Numbered from the stretch's first letter, positions 24,502-34,558 are shown. The stretch: DNA of 64,000 nucleotides from Chryseobacterium vrystaatense (GCF_000737765.1 NZ_JPRI01000001.1:496001-560000), one strand, 5' to 3'. Program-made: numbers and translations. Notes: generated by a model from the letters alone, not told the origin.

Positions 24502-26504
24502 TGCTTTCCTTTTTTAGCGTTGTTCTTTGTTTCTTCTTCTATTTTTTTTTGCAGTTTCACTTTCTGCTCCTTAATAAAATTCAGACTGTCCTGCTTTCTT
24601 TTCAACTTAACAGAATCCGCTTTAGGATCTTTATATAATCCTTTACGTTTTAGATCAGCTACCCATTGTCTTTTGTATTCAGGCATAAAGGTGGCGCCGG
24701 TCATCTTTTTGTACAGATTTTCTCTCTTAAGATCTCCTGTAATATATTTTTCCGCAATCACTGTACAAGCAGGACCTGCCCAGGTTGCACCAAATCCGGC
24801 ATGTTCCATTACTGCCGCCACAACAATTCGTGGTTTATCTGCCGGAGCAATTAAGACAAAGATCGAGTTGTCTTTTCCCTGAGGCACCTGTGCGGTACCG
24901 GTTTTAGCCAACTGGGTAAAATCGTTGGATTTTAAACTCCTTGCCGTACCTCTCAGTACTACCGCCTCCATACCTTTCAATATGGGTTCGAAATGTTTAG
25001 GATCAACAAGTGTTTTATGTTTTGTTTTAAATCTTTTGTCAGGATTAGGTTTTCCATCAATAGACTTAACGATATGCGGGGTATAGAACCAGCCTTTATT
25101 GGCAATAGCAGCAACATAGTTGGCCAACTGAAGAGGTGTCACCAAAACATCTCCCTGTCCCATTCCGTTAAAGATAGAGCCATTCATTGTATATGCAGAG
25201 GTCCAGTCTTTTTTTCCGCTTCTCTTTTCGTAAAATTTACCGGTAGGAATTCTTCCAGGCGAACCTACAGCAATGTCATTATTAAGATATTCTCCTACTC
25301 CGAAGCTGCTCATGATTTTTTTCCATTCATCTACACCTCTGGAAGGATCTCCAGGATACTTGTTCATGATCGCAATAAAAGCATGTGAAAAATAGCAGTT
25401 ACTGGAAACCTGAATAGATGGAATCAGAGGATCGGCGCCTCCATGTCCTTTAATTCTCAGCCCTCTGTAAAAAAAACCGCCACCGCATGGAAAAATTGTA
25501 TTTTCATCCATCACTCCCATCTGCATTCCTGCAAGAGCAGTCAGCAGTTTGAAGGTAGATCCGGGAGGATAAGCTGCCTGAACAGACCGGTCAAATGTTG
25601 GTTTGTTTTCGTATAGGGTATCTTTAGACAGTGCATAAAGATTTTTAGATTTATAAGGTCCTGTAAATAAATTCGGGTCAATATCGGGACCTGTTGCCAT
25701 GGTAAGGATCTCACCATTATTAGGGTCAATGGCTACAATTGCTCCGTGTTTACCGACAAGCATTTCCTCAGCCATTCTCTGAAGGTCATAATCAATCGTT
25801 AAAGTAATATCTTTTCCTGTAATAACATCCTTGTCTAAAGTTCCGTTTTTATAAGATCCAATATTTCTAAGTTTAATATCTTTTTGGATATATTTTATTC
25901 CTTTTACGCCGCGAAGTTCCTTTTCATACGATTTTTCAACTCCCGTTTTTCCAATAAAATCTCCCGGAAGATAATAAGCAGAATCCTTTTTGATTTCTCT
26001 TTCATTGACTTCACTGGTATATCCTAAAAGGTTACCTGAGGTTCCCACTTCATACTGACGCTGAGGTCTGGACACAATACTAAAGGCCGGATATTTAAAA
26101 ATAATTTCCTGCACTCTGGCAATATCTTCTCTGCTGAGATCCTTTAAAAAGGTCATAGGAGTCAGCTTTGAATAGTATTTTTCTTTTTTAATGATGTTGA
26201 TCCTTTTGATGAAGTCGGATTTACTGATTTGCATAAGGTTGCAAAATCCCAAAGTATCAAAATCCGTTTTCATTAAAGCCTGCGTAAAGGAGATCTCATA
26301 AGCCGGCTGATTTCCTACAAGGATCTTTCCGTTTCTATCAAAAACAACTCCCCTCTGTGGAATAACGTATTCGGTTTTAATGGATGTGTTAGCCGCGTTT
26401 AAGGCATAACGGTCTGTAAACATCTGCAAATAAGCAAGCCTCGCTACAAAAATGATAGCGATTACTACGAGAGCAGAAAAGATTTTTAAATAACGTGTGT
26501 TCAA
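24498..26504 (-). CDS. mrdA: penicillin-binding protein 2, elongasome transpeptidase
   Basis: 668 residues. One N-terminal membrane helix (about 8-27) is followed by the PBP dimerisation domain and the transpeptidase domain. Active-site motifs are S316-T-F-K319 in YPPGSTFKLLTA, SSN in IQVSSNCYF, and KTG in LAKTGTAQVPQG. It cross-links strands made by RodA. The C-terminal ~45 residues are Lys/Glu-rich, an extension that may be a flexible tail. It overlaps mreD and rodA by 4 bases each. Confidence 0.95.
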   Translation of the reverse strand: MNTRYLKIFSALVVIAIIFVARLAYLQMFTDRYALNAANTSIKTEYVIPQRGVVFDRNGKILVGNQPAYEISFTQALMKTDFDTLGFCNLMQISKSDFIKRINIIKKEKYYSKLTPMTFLKDLSREDIARVQEIIFKYPAFSIVSRPQRQYEVGTSGNLLGYTSEVNEREIKKDSAYYLPGDFIGKTGVEKSYEKELRGVKGIKYIQKDIKLRNIGSYKNGTLDKDVITGKDITLTIDYDLQRMAEEMLVGKHGAIVAIDPNNGEILTMATGPDIDPNLFTGPYKSKNLYALSKDTLYENKPTFDRSVQAAYPPGSTFKLLTALAGMQMGVMDENTIFPCGGGFFYRGLRIKGHGGADPLIPSIQVSSNCYFSHAFIAIMNKYPGDPSRGVDEWKKIMSSFGVGEYLNNDIAVGSPGRIPTGKFYEKRSGKKDWTSAYTMNGSIFNGMGQGDVLVTPLQLANYVAAIANKGWFYTPHIVKSIDGKPNPDKRFKTKHKTLVDPKHFEPILKGMEAVVLRGTARSLKSNDFTQLAKTGTAQVPQGKDNSIFVLIAPADKPRIVVAAVMEHAGFGATWAGPACTVIAEKYITGDLKRENLYKKMTGATFMPEYKRQWVADLKRKGLYKDPKADSVKLKRKQDSLNFIKEQKVKLQKKIEEETKNNAKKGKQ

Positions 26505-27007
26505 ACTTTTTGTTTGATTTTAAATATTAATGCGTAAACAACTATAAATATAAAGGAAATTATACTTGTTATCACAACATTAAGTAATATTTCAAAAAAT
26601 CGGCTAAATTTAAAAAATTCTACGTACTGCACTAATAGCTGATGCAGAAAGATACTTGAAAACAGAAACAGTAAGAACTGTGCCCACTGAAGGGACTGAA
26701 AAGAGAAAAAGTCTGTTGAAGTATCTGTTGAGGTTCTGAAGATCAGTGTTCTGAAATAAGCAATAAGCGTCGTCGCAAAAGCATTGATTCCCCATGAATA
26801 AAGAAATGCATCTACAGAAAGCCCTATTAAAAAGCTTAAAGCTAAAAATTGATATTTATTTCTGAAGAAAGGATAAAACATGACGAAAACCGGATAAAGA
26901 ACCGGTGTGTACTTTCCGAAAATCGTGATCCTGTTGAGTACAAAAATCTGTAATGCAACCAGAAAGATCATGATTAATATGTCGGTAAATAAAGTCCTGC
27001 TAATCAT
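26501..27007 (-). CDS. mreD: rod shape-determining protein MreD
   Basis: 168 residues with about five membrane helices, no soluble domain, and the right size and place for MreD between mreC and mrdA. MreD sequence is poorly conserved, so the call relies on operon position and topology. It links MreC to the wall synthases in the inner membrane. It overlaps mreC by 8 bases and mrdA by 4. Confidence 0.88.
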   Translation of the reverse strand: MISRTLFTDILIMIFLVALQIFVLNRITIFGKYTPVLYPVFVMFYPFFRNKYQFLALSFLIGLSVDAFLYSWGINAFATTLIAYFRTLIFRTSTDTSTDFFSFQSLQWAQFLLFLFSSIFLHQLLVQYVEFFKFSRFFEILLNVVITSIISFIFIVVYALIFKIKQKV

Positions 27008-27854
27008 TTTCTTTTTTTATTACGGTCTGCAAGGTATCCTGAATTTTCTGTACTTCAGCTTTTTTAAGATTCTTCACAACAAAAACTTTGCTTAAAGCAC
27101 CCATCTTTTCACTCAGCTCTACTGAAATATCCCAGAAACCTGTTTTATTGTCTACGGAGTATCCTGCAATAGTCCCAATCATTACCCCCTTAGGGAAAAT
27201 AGCTGATTTTCCGTCAGTAACAACGGTGTCACCCACTTTTAAAGCAACATATTTAGGAATATCTGCAAGATGCATTACTCTGGAATTATCTCCGTTCCAG
27301 GTTAATGTTCCAAAATATCCGGAATTTTTCAACGAAGCGTTGATTCTGATTTTATTTACACTAAGAACAGACTGAACCAAGGCATAGCTGTCTGTAGAAT
27401 TGATTACAATCCCCGCAATTCCTTTAGGAGCCATTACGCCCATCTGAGGAAAAACACCGTCTCTGCGGCCACGGTTGATGGTAAAGTAATTATTTCTTCT
27501 GTTGATACTGTTGAACACGATTTCCCCATCTACAAAGGTGTAAATCTGGCCACCGCCTAAAGTATCATGTACTTTTTTGAATACAGGATTCTTAGCCCCC
27601 TCTTTTCCATAGAGCTGGAGCATCAGAGATTTATTCTGAGCTACAAGATCTTCATTGATCTGTTTCAGTTTCAGATAAGAAACCCCTTCATCAATATACC
27701 CCGAAATCCAAGAATTCAGCGCAGCCGACTGGCCAGCTACCCATGATTTCTGCATGGCATTTTTAGAGAATATCAGAACCAGAGCAACAATCTGCAGGAA
27801 TATAAAGAAGACAAAAAGAGCGTTCTTCGAAAATAATCTCAGCAAAAATCCCAT
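27000..27854 (-). CDS. mreC: rod shape-determining protein MreC
   Basis: 284 residues: one N-terminal membrane helix (about 9-28), a coiled-coil stretch (~60-80), then the periplasmic beta domain with FTINRGRRDGVFPQMGVMAP and VGDTVVTDGKSAIFPKGVMI. MreC activates PBP2/RodA outside the membrane. It lies 27 bases after mreB. Confidence 0.94.
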   Translation of the reverse strand: MGFLLRLFSKNALFVFFIFLQIVALVLIFSKNAMQKSWVAGQSAALNSWISGYIDEGVSYLKLKQINEDLVAQNKSLMLQLYGKEGAKNPVFKKVHDTLGGGQIYTFVDGEIVFNSINRRNNYFTINRGRRDGVFPQMGVMAPKGIAGIVINSTDSYALVQSVLSVNKIRINASLKNSGYFGTLTWNGDNSRVMHLADIPKYVALKVGDTVVTDGKSAIFPKGVMIGTIAGYSVDNKTGFWDISVELSEKMGALSKVFVVKNLKKAEVQKIQDTLQTVIKKEND

Positions 27855-27881
27855 TCAGATATATTATCGTAAAAGTTAAAA

Positions 27882-28907
27882 TTATTTAATTAAGAAATTG
27901 AATTTATCCATATTCTTAAGGGCAATACCGGTTCCGCGAACAACAGCTCTCAAAGGATCTTCTGCTACAAATACAGGAAGACCAGTCTTTTTGTGCAATC
28001 TGTCTGCAAGACCTCTCAATAAAGCACCTCCTCCAGCAAGATAGATACCTGTTTTATAAATATCAGCAGCCAGTTCCGGTGGAGTAAGAGAAAGTGTTTC
28101 CATTACAGCATCTTCAATCCTTATGATCGATTTATCCAATGCACGTGCAATTTCTTTATATCCCACCATGATCTCTTTTGGCTTCCCTGTAATAAGGTCT
28201 CTACCCTGTACCGGGATATCTTCAATATCAACATCAAGATCTTCTACTGCAGAACCCACTTCAATTTTGATTCTTTCAGCAGTTCTCTCTCCGATGTAAA
28301 GGTTATGGTGAGTTCTCAGATAATAAGCAATATCGTTTGTAAATACGTCACCTGCAATTTTTACAGATTTATCACATACGATACCTCCTAGAGCAACAAC
28401 AGCAATTTCAGTAGTACCACCACCTATATCGATGATCATATTTCCTTCAGGCTTTTGTACGTCTATCCCAACTCCTATTGCAGCTGCCATTGGCTCGTAA
28501 ATCAATCTTACTTCTTTGGCATTTACTTTCTGAGCAGAATCTCTTACCGCTCTTTTTTCAACTTCAGTAATACCAGAAGGAATACAGATCACAATTCTCA
28601 GTGCCGGCTGTATAAATCTACCTTTAATTCCAGGAATTTTTTTGATAAATTCTTTGATCATATGTTCAGAAGCGTGGAAATCTGCGATTACCCCATCTTT
28701 CAAAGGGCGGATCGTCTTGATATCCTCGTGAGTTTTACCCTGCATATGCTTAGCCTGCTCACCGACGGCAATCGGTCTACCCGTAGAACGTTCAATTGCA
28801 ACAATTGACGGCTGATCTATAACAATTTTATTATTATGGATGATAAGGGTATTGGCAGTACCAAGGTCTATCGCAATTTCTTGCGTAAACATATCGAATA
28901 AACTCAT
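27882..28907 (-). CDS. mreB: actin-like shape protein MreB
   Basis: 341 residues, full length. Actin-fold nucleotide motifs are clear: phosphate-1 IAIDLGTANTLI, phosphate-2 MIIDIGGGTTEIAVVALGG, and adenosine motif GIYLAGGGALLRGLADRL. It forms curved filaments under the inner membrane that orient wall synthesis. As first gene of the operon it is served by a -7 box at 28932. Confidence 0.97.
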   Translation of the reverse strand: MSLFDMFTQEIAIDLGTANTLIIHNNKIVIDQPSIVAIERSTGRPIAVGEQAKHMQGKTHEDIKTIRPLKDGVIADFHASEHMIKEFIKKIPGIKGRFIQPALRIVICIPSGITEVEKRAVRDSAQKVNAKEVRLIYEPMAAAIGVGIDVQKPEGNMIIDIGGGTTEIAVVALGGIVCDKSVKIAGDVFTNDIAYYLRTHHNLYIGERTAERIKIEVGSAVEDLDVDIEDIPVQGRDLITGKPKEIMVGYKEIARALDKSIIRIEDAVMETLSLTPPELAADIYKTGIYLAGGGALLRGLADRLHKKTGLPVFVAEDPLRAVVRGTGIALKNMDKFNFLIK

Positions 28908-28931
28908 ATTTTTCTTCTGATTTTAAGTTTA

Positions 28932-28939
28932 CAAAGATA
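28932..28939 (-). promoter_or_regulatory. -7 promoter box of the shape operon
   Basis: CAAAGATA on the plus strand is TATCTTTG on the minus strand, 24 bases before the mreB ATG. No clear -33 TTG. Confidence 0.5.
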
Positions 28940-29280
28940 TGAATTTAACCCTACTAAAGAAATTTAACGTGCATATAATTTGGTTAAAATTTTATTAAAA
29001 TTTGTAATCTTATATTAACTTTTGATTTAAGCATTTACGGAGTCTGATTTAAACTAAAATTAAGTGGATGGAAGATCGAAGATGAATGACAGAAGTATTT
29101 CAGCTAAAAACAGCAAAAACACCCTGCAATAAAATGATAAAAACCTGACTATTACCACCGGAACACCCGCATAAACAACTCTTCTCATTCGTGTATGCCT
29201 TTTACCTACGGTCTTTCCACAATAGTTTTTCACGATAATTATCATATACATTATCAGAAGATCATTAATTAAAAAAACCG
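28940..29280. other. divergent intergenic region between mreB and hemA
   Basis: It carries the upstream parts of two divergent promoters. A 63-codon minus-strand frame at 29060-29251 is Val/Arg-rich with no start context and is judged non-coding. Nothing else recognised. Confidence 0.5.
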
Positions 29281-29288
29281 TAAATTTG
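29281..29288 (+). promoter_or_regulatory. -7 promoter box of the haem operon
   Basis: TAAATTTG fits TAnnTTTG exactly. It ends only 8 bases before the hemA ATG at 29297, so the mRNA leader would be a few bases at most. Confidence 0.6.
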
Positions 29289-29296
29289 CCGTGCTT

Positions 29297-30571
29297 ATGT
29301 TACAGTATTCCAATATCCATCAAACATCGAATTTTGCTGTACTTTCCATCAGTTACGAAAAGGCAGATGTAGAAACGAGAGGAAAATTTGCATTCTTTGA
29401 TGACAACATCAAAAACTTTGTCACCAGAATCCATAATGTGGATTTAGGAGATGCATTTGTGGTTTCCACGTGTAACAGAACCGAGATCTACACAACGTCG
29501 CCCAATTATCTTCTGGTAGCAGAGGAATACTGCAAAACAATCGGGGTACATCTTACGGATTTCCTTCAGTTTGCCAATATCCTTACCAAAGAAGAAGCCC
29601 TGATCCACCTGTTCAGAGTAGCAGCAGGACTGGAAAGTCAGATTATCGGGGATTTTGAAATTATTGGGCAGATCAAAAAAGCATACAGCCGTTTTAAAAA
29701 AGAAAGACAGAATTCTAATCCTTATCTGGAAAGAGCAATCAATGCAGCGATTCAGATCTCAAAAAGAATTAAGAATGAAACGGGAATTTCCAACGGCGCC
29801 GCTTCTGTTTCTTACGCAGCGGTTCACTACATTTTAAACAGCCAGAAAAAAATCACGGAAAAGAACATTCTTTTACTGGGTGTAGGTGAGATCGGGCAGA
29901 ATACAGTCGAAAATCTGGTGAAGCACGTTTATCAGCCTAAAATTAAAATTGCCAACAGAACTCAGGAGAAAGCTGAAAAAATTTCTGAGAAGTATCATAT
30001 TCCTCATGTTGATTATTCTGATTTTGACAAGGAATTAAAAGAGACCGACATTCTGATTGTTGCAACAGGAGCAAAACATCCGATCATCAACAAGTCTCAT
30101 TTCCCCAATGGAAAAGAAACACTAGTGATCGATCTTTCGATTCCGCATAATGTTGAAAAGGATGTTACGGAGAATGAAAATGTAACCCTTATTGATGTAG
30201 ATGAACTCTCCAAGCAGATTCAGGAAACCATTCAGCAGCGGGAAAAAGAAATCCCCAAAGCTGAAAAAATCATCAAAGAACTGATGAAAGATTTTCTGGA
30301 ATGGGAAAAGAAGAGAAAACTAGCTCCCAACATTCACCATTTCAAAGCTGTTCTTAAGAATATGGAACGCAACGAAATGCATAATTTTTACAGAAAAAAT
30401 AAATACATAAACATCACGGACATGGAGCTTTCTGACAAAATGATCCAGAAGATTACCAACCGTTTTGCAAAATTTATCATCGACAACCCTTTAAAAGCCG
30501 AAGAAATTAGTAAATTAATGCACGAAATATTAGTTGAACAACCAAACAACGAATTCAATGAAAAGCATTAG
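29297..30571 (+). CDS. hemA: glutamyl-tRNA reductase
   Basis: 424 residues from ATG 29297; the in-frame GTG at 29291 is closer to the -7 box and less likely. It reduces glutamyl-tRNA to glutamate-1-semialdehyde, the first committed step of C5 tetrapyrrole synthesis. The catalytic Cys is C59 in VVSTCNRTEIY. The NADPH domain has ILLLGVGEIGQNTVENL, and a C-terminal helical dimerisation domain follows. The 3' end overlaps hemC by 14 bases. Confidence 0.96.
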   Translation: MLQYSNIHQTSNFAVLSISYEKADVETRGKFAFFDDNIKNFVTRIHNVDLGDAFVVSTCNRTEIYTTSPNYLLVAEEYCKTIGVHLTDFLQFANILTKEEALIHLFRVAAGLESQIIGDFEIIGQIKKAYSRFKKERQNSNPYLERAINAAIQISKRIKNETGISNGAASVSYAAVHYILNSQKKITEKNILLLGVGEIGQNTVENLVKHVYQPKIKIANRTQEKAEKISEKYHIPHVDYSDFDKELKETDILIVATGAKHPIINKSHFPNGKETLVIDLSIPHNVEKDVTENENVTLIDVDELSKQIQETIQQREKEIPKAEKIIKELMKDFLEWEKKRKLAPNIHHFKAVLKNMERNEMHNFYRKNKYINITDMELSDKMIQKITNRFAKFIIDNPLKAEEISKLMHEILVEQPNNEFNEKH

Positions 30572-31466
30572 GATCGGAACAAGAAATTCCGCACTTGCAC
30601 TTTGGCAGGCAAGAGAGGTTGCAAGGCAGCTTCAAAACCTTAATTATCTAACAGACATCGTTCCTATCGTATCTTCAGGCGATAAGAACTTGAATCAACC
30701 ACTCTATTCTTTAGGGATCACCGGGGTTTTCACAAGAGACCTTGATGTGGCTTTGCTGAATGACGAGATTGATATCGCCGTGCATTCTTTAAAAGATGTC
30801 CCCACTCAGCTTCCACAGGGTATTGAGATCATTACTTACCTGGAAAGAGATTTCCCGCAGGATGTATTAATCAGAAAAGAATCCGCGAGAAATAAAGAAT
30901 TCCATGAACTGAAACTTGCAACAAGCAGTTTGAGAAGAAGGGCATTCTGGCTAAAGAATTATCCTCACGCTGAATTTTCGGATATCCGCGGGAATATTCA
31001 AACGCGTCTTCAGAAACTGGAAGATGGAGATTTTGATGCTACTATTTTATCTCTGGCAGGAATCAAAAGAATGAAAATGGATATTGATTATGAGATGCTT
31101 CCATTAATGATCCCAGCAGCTTCGCAGGGAGTAATCGCTGTTGCCGGGCATTGCGATAAAACAGAGATCAATGAGATCCTGAAACAAATCAACCACAAGA
31201 AGACTCAGATCTGTGTAGAGATCGAAAGAAGCTTTCTAAGTACACTGGAAGGTGGATGTACCGCTCCTATCGGTGCTTTTGCAGAAATCATTGAAAACCA
31301 AATCCGATTTAAAGCAGCTCTATGCTCTTTAGATGGTAAAAACTGCATTGCTACTGACGAAAACTTCGAGTACAACGAAACCGAGAATTTTGGAGAAAAA
31401 TTTGCAAAGATTGTTCTTGAAAACGGAGGAAAAGAACTAATGGCTGAAATTAAGAATTCTTACTAA
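30558..31466 (+). CDS. hemC: hydroxymethylbilane synthase (porphobilinogen deaminase)
   Basis: 302 residues from ATG 30558, inside the end of hemA; the longer frame to 30534 adds a non-conserved stretch. It joins four porphobilinogens into hydroxymethylbilane. The N-terminal IRIGTRNSALALWQ, the VHSLKDVPTQLP loop and the dipyrromethane-binding C234 in EGGCTAPIGAFAE are all present. Translational coupling with hemA is likely from the overlap. Confidence 0.96.
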   Translation: MKSIRIGTRNSALALWQAREVARQLQNLNYLTDIVPIVSSGDKNLNQPLYSLGITGVFTRDLDVALLNDEIDIAVHSLKDVPTQLPQGIEIITYLERDFPQDVLIRKESARNKEFHELKLATSSLRRRAFWLKNYPHAEFSDIRGNIQTRLQKLEDGDFDATILSLAGIKRMKMDIDYEMLPLMIPAASQGVIAVAGHCDKTEINEILKQINHKKTQICVEIERSFLSTLEGGCTAPIGAFAEIIENQIRFKAALCSLDGKNCIATDENFEYNETENFGEKFAKIVLENGGKELMAEIKNSY

Positions 31467-31512
31467 GAATTTTAATACAGATCACTAGCTTTAGATTCTT
31501 AAATCCAAAACA

Positions 31513-32094
31513 ATGAAAAAATCCTTGCTTTTATTAGTATTCATACTTTGTGTGTTTATGGCAAGCGCACAGAATAAGTTTGCTCTTCAGCTCTCTGATT
31601 CTGCTTTGGGCATCATTGACAATACCATTACCTACGATCCAACTTATTTTGTTCTAAAATACCCCAACGGGGATGTTCCGTCAGATAAAGGAGTATGTAC
31701 AGATGTTGTCATAAGAGCATACAGAAAACTAGGGATTGATCTCCAAAAAGAAGTACACGAAGATATGGCGAAAAACTTTTCAAAATATCCAAAAATCTGG
31801 GGATTAAAAAAACCGGACAGCAATATAGACCATCGCAGGGTACCCAATCTTGCCGTTTTCTTTTCTAAATTTGGAAAAGAAAAATCCATTGATTCCAATC
31901 CTTCACTCTATATTCCAGGTGATATTGTTACATGGCTTTTACCCGGGAATCTAACACATATTGGAATTGTTGTTAATAAAAAGTCTGCAGACGGAAAGCG
32001 GTTTCAGATCGTTCATAATATAGGAGGCGGACAGGTCATGGAAGACGTCCTTTTTAAATATACGATTACAGGACATTATCAATATCAGAAATAA
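31513..32094 (+). CDS. DUF1287 secreted protein, NlpC-like
   Basis: 193 residues with a signal peptide (MKKSLLLLVFILCVFMASAQ). The DUF1287 pattern is plain: KGVCTDVVIRAYRKLGIDLQ with a conserved Cys, HRRVPNLAVFF, and PGDIVTWLLPGNLTHIGIVV with a conserved His. The Cys/His placement resembles NlpC/P60-type hydrolases, so a peptidoglycan-related role is plausible but unproven. It sits between hemC and hemD and is followed after 10 bases by an amidase, so the two envelope genes form a pair inside the haem operon. Confidence 0.85.
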   Translation: MKKSLLLLVFILCVFMASAQNKFALQLSDSALGIIDNTITYDPTYFVLKYPNGDVPSDKGVCTDVVIRAYRKLGIDLQKEVHEDMAKNFSKYPKIWGLKKPDSNIDHRRVPNLAVFFSKFGKEKSIDSNPSLYIPGDIVTWLLPGNLTHIGIVVNKKSADGKRFQIVHNIGGGQVMEDVLFKYTITGHYQYQK

Positions 32095-32104
32095 GCTCCA
32101 GTTT

Positions 32105-32761
32105 ATGAAAAAACTTATTTATGTACTCTTTGTATTGATAACATTCTTTACAAAAGCTCAAACCAGCGAATTTAAAACCATTAATAAACCTATTGATTAT
32201 TCTACGGAAAGAGTTCGTCTAAGTTTAGAGTATCTTAAAAGCCACTATAATATTACGCAGACCTCACCCACTATTCTGCCTAAGATTATTGTTCTGCATT
32301 ATACCGCAGGCGGAACCGTTGATACCAATTATAAATATTTTAACAAAACCCATCTGGAGTCTGCCAGAAATGTTTTAAAAAAGCAAAGCACACTAAATGT
32401 CTCTTCTCAATATATAGTAGACAGAGATGGCACCATCTATAAGCTCATGGAGCCGAATATGTTTGCAAGGCATACCATCGGACTTAATTATTGCGCCATT
32501 GGCATTGAAAATATAGGAAGCAAGAGTCAGCCCCTTACCGAAAAGCAGGTATTGGCGAATGCACAATTAGTTAGGCACTTAACTAAGCAATATCATATAG
32601 AATATCTGATCGGTCATTCAGAATATGGTATATTTAGAGAGTCTAAGCTTTGGAAAGAAACCGACCCTAATTATTTTACCGCAAAAGATGATCCGGGGAA
32701 AGATTTTATGAAAAAAGTAAGACTGTTAGTCACCGATTTACATTTAAAAGACAGACCGTAA
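32105..32761 (+). CDS. secreted N-acetylmuramoyl-L-alanine amidase, type 2
   Basis: 218 residues with a signal peptide (MKKLIYVLFVLITFFTKAQ). The Amidase_2/PGRP fold is shown by IIVLHYTAGGTVDT (first zinc His), FARHTIGLNYCAIGIEN, LIGHSEYG (second His) and KDDPGKDF, the usual third-ligand region. It should cut the bond between muramic acid and the stem peptide in the periplasm. Its stop overlaps the hemD start by one base (TAATG), which ties it firmly to the haem genes. Confidence 0.9.
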   Translation: MKKLIYVLFVLITFFTKAQTSEFKTINKPIDYSTERVRLSLEYLKSHYNITQTSPTILPKIIVLHYTAGGTVDTNYKYFNKTHLESARNVLKKQSTLNVSSQYIVDRDGTIYKLMEPNMFARHTIGLNYCAIGIENIGSKSQPLTEKQVLANAQLVRHLTKQYHIEYLIGHSEYGIFRESKLWKETDPNYFTAKDDPGKDFMKKVRLLVTDLHLKDRP

Positions 32762-33432
32762 TGAAAATTCTATTTACCAAAACCATCGATGCCTCAATAT
32801 TATCCAAAGAATTAGGATTGGATATTTCGGCTGAATGTATTGAGGTAATCAGAACAGAATCTATAAAAACGGAAGCATTTGACTTAAAAAATGCATCACT
32901 GATCTTCACCAGCGTCAATGGGGTGAGGTCATTTTTTAAAAATCAATTTAAGCCTAACGAAGATTTTACCGCGAAAAATTATAATAAAATATATTGCGTC
33001 GGAGAAAAAACGAAGCGTGAACTGAGAAAGTACGGTTTCGGAACATTCAAAGTTCTGAAAAACGCTGAAACACTTTCCAGATTTATCATTGGAAACTGCC
33101 AGCACGAGCAGTTCCTTCATTTCTGCGGCAATCTGGCCATCGATGTTTTGGATAAAGATCTCCCGTTGCAGAATATCCGTTACAAAAAGATTACGATTTA
33201 CAATACCGAAGAAATTCATCCTTTCGTACCTGAAAAATATCATGCTGCAGTTTTTTTTAGTCCAAGTGGAGTTCGTAGTTTTGCAAAACTCAACTCTTTA
33301 GAAGAAATGAAAATTTTTTCAATTGGTGAAACAACATCAAATGAACTGCGAAAGCATACTGCAGAGGAAATTTTCACATCGGAAGAAAATAACCTGATTT
33401 CTATTTTTGAGCTGATAAAAAAAGAACTTTGA
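32761..33432 (+). CDS. hemD: uroporphyrinogen-III synthase
   Basis: 223 residues. HemD closes hydroxymethylbilane to uroporphyrinogen III. The family is poorly conserved. Here the two-lobed pattern is visible in LIFTSVNGVRSFFKN (first lobe) and AAVFFSPSGVRSFAKL followed by IFSIGETTSNELRK (second lobe). The placement between hemC and hemE supports the call. One-base overlap with the amidase gene. Confidence 0.9.
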   Translation: MKILFTKTIDASILSKELGLDISAECIEVIRTESIKTEAFDLKNASLIFTSVNGVRSFFKNQFKPNEDFTAKNYNKIYCVGEKTKRELRKYGFGTFKVLKNAETLSRFIIGNCQHEQFLHFCGNLAIDVLDKDLPLQNIRYKKITIYNTEEIHPFVPEKYHAAVFFSPSGVRSFAKLNSLEEMKIFSIGETTSNELRKHTAEEIFTSEENNLISIFELIKKEL

Positions 33433-33505
33433 GCAGCTGGAAGTTTGGCTGATAAGAATTAAGAATAATAAGCGTCGGGAACGGCTGTATTAGTTTAAAT
33501 AAATT

Positions 33506-34537
33506 ATGATTAAAAACGACTTATATTTAAAAGCACTCCGCGGAGAAACTGTAGAAAGACCGCCAGTATGGATGATGAGACAGGCCGGAAGATATCTGCC
33601 GGAATTCATTGCTCTTCGTGATCAATATGACTTCTTTACAAGATGTCAGACTCCTGAGCTGGCTTCTGAGATTACTGTACAGCCTATCCGTAGGTTTCCT
33701 TTGGATGCAGCAATCCTGTTTTCTGACATTTTAGTAGTTCCCCAAGCCATGGGAATTGATTTTAAAATGAAAGAAAATGTAGGTCCGTGGCTGGATAATC
33801 CGATCAGAACAATGGAACAGGTTCAGAATGTGATCGTTCCTGATGTTGACGATACTTTAGGATACGTTTTTGATGCAATTGAGCTTACCTTAATTAAATT
33901 AGACAACGAGATTCCATTGATCGGCTTTGCAGGCTCTCCCTGGACCATCCTGTGTTACTGTATTGAAGGAAAAGGAAGTAAAGCTTTTGATATCGCAAAA
34001 TCATTCTGTTTCCAGCAGCCTGAAGCCGCTCATTTATTGCTTCAGAAGATCACCGATACCACAATTGCTTATTTAAAAAGAAAAGTTGAAAAAGGCGTTT
34101 CTGCTGTTCAGGTTTTTGATTCATGGGGAGGAATGCTTTCTCCTACGGATTATCAGGAATTTTCATGGCAGTATATCAACCAGATTGTTGAAGCTTTAAG
34201 TCCACTTACCCATGTGGTCGTGTTTGGAAAAGGATGCTGGTTTGCCCTGGAAGATATGACAATGTCTAAAGCATCTGCCTTGGGTGTTGACTGGACTATT
34301 ACTCCGGAATTTGCAAGAACATTAACGAACCATACCATGACGCTTCAGGGAAATTTTGACCCTGCAAGATTACACTCTACACCGGAAACAATCAAGAAGA
34401 TGGTAACTGAGATGATTAACCGTTTTGGAAAAGACCGATATATTGCCAATCTTGGCCATGGAATCTTACCCAATATCCCAGTGGAAAATGCAGAAGCATT
34501 TATCAGAGCTGTGGTTGAGTGGAAACCTACTATTTAA
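33506..34537 (+). CDS. hemE: uroporphyrinogen decarboxylase
   Basis: 343 residues, standard length. It decarboxylates uroporphyrinogen III to coproporphyrinogen III. Signature sequences are [17 protein letters not shown] near the N-terminus and [20 protein letters not shown]. The catalytic Asp is in [15 protein letters not shown], and [16 protein letters not shown] is near the end. Last gene of the operon, 73 bases after hemD, with a terminator downstream. Confidence 0.97.
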   Translation: MIKNDLYLKALRGETVERPPVWMMRQAGRYLPEFIALRDQYDFFTRCQTPELASEITVQPIRRFPLDAAILFSDILVVPQAMGIDFKMKENVGPWLDNPIRTMEQVQNVIVPDVDDTLGYVFDAIELTLIKLDNEIPLIGFAGSPWTILCYCIEGKGSKAFDIAKSFCFQQPEAAHLLLQKITDTTIAYLKRKVEKGVSAVQVFDSWGGMLSPTDYQEFSWQYINQIVEALSPLTHVVVFGKGCWFALEDMTMSKASALGVDWTITPEFARTLTNHTMTLQGNFDPARLHSTPETIKKMVTEMINRFGKDRYIANLGHGILPNIPVENAEAFIRAVVEWKPTI

Positions 34538-34558
34538 AATAGACACATAAAAAAATAA

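Noticed and set aside
29060..29251. 63-codon minus-strand ORF between mreB and hemA
   Set aside because: Val/Arg/Leu-rich composition, no promoter or leader, and it spans the divergent promoter region.
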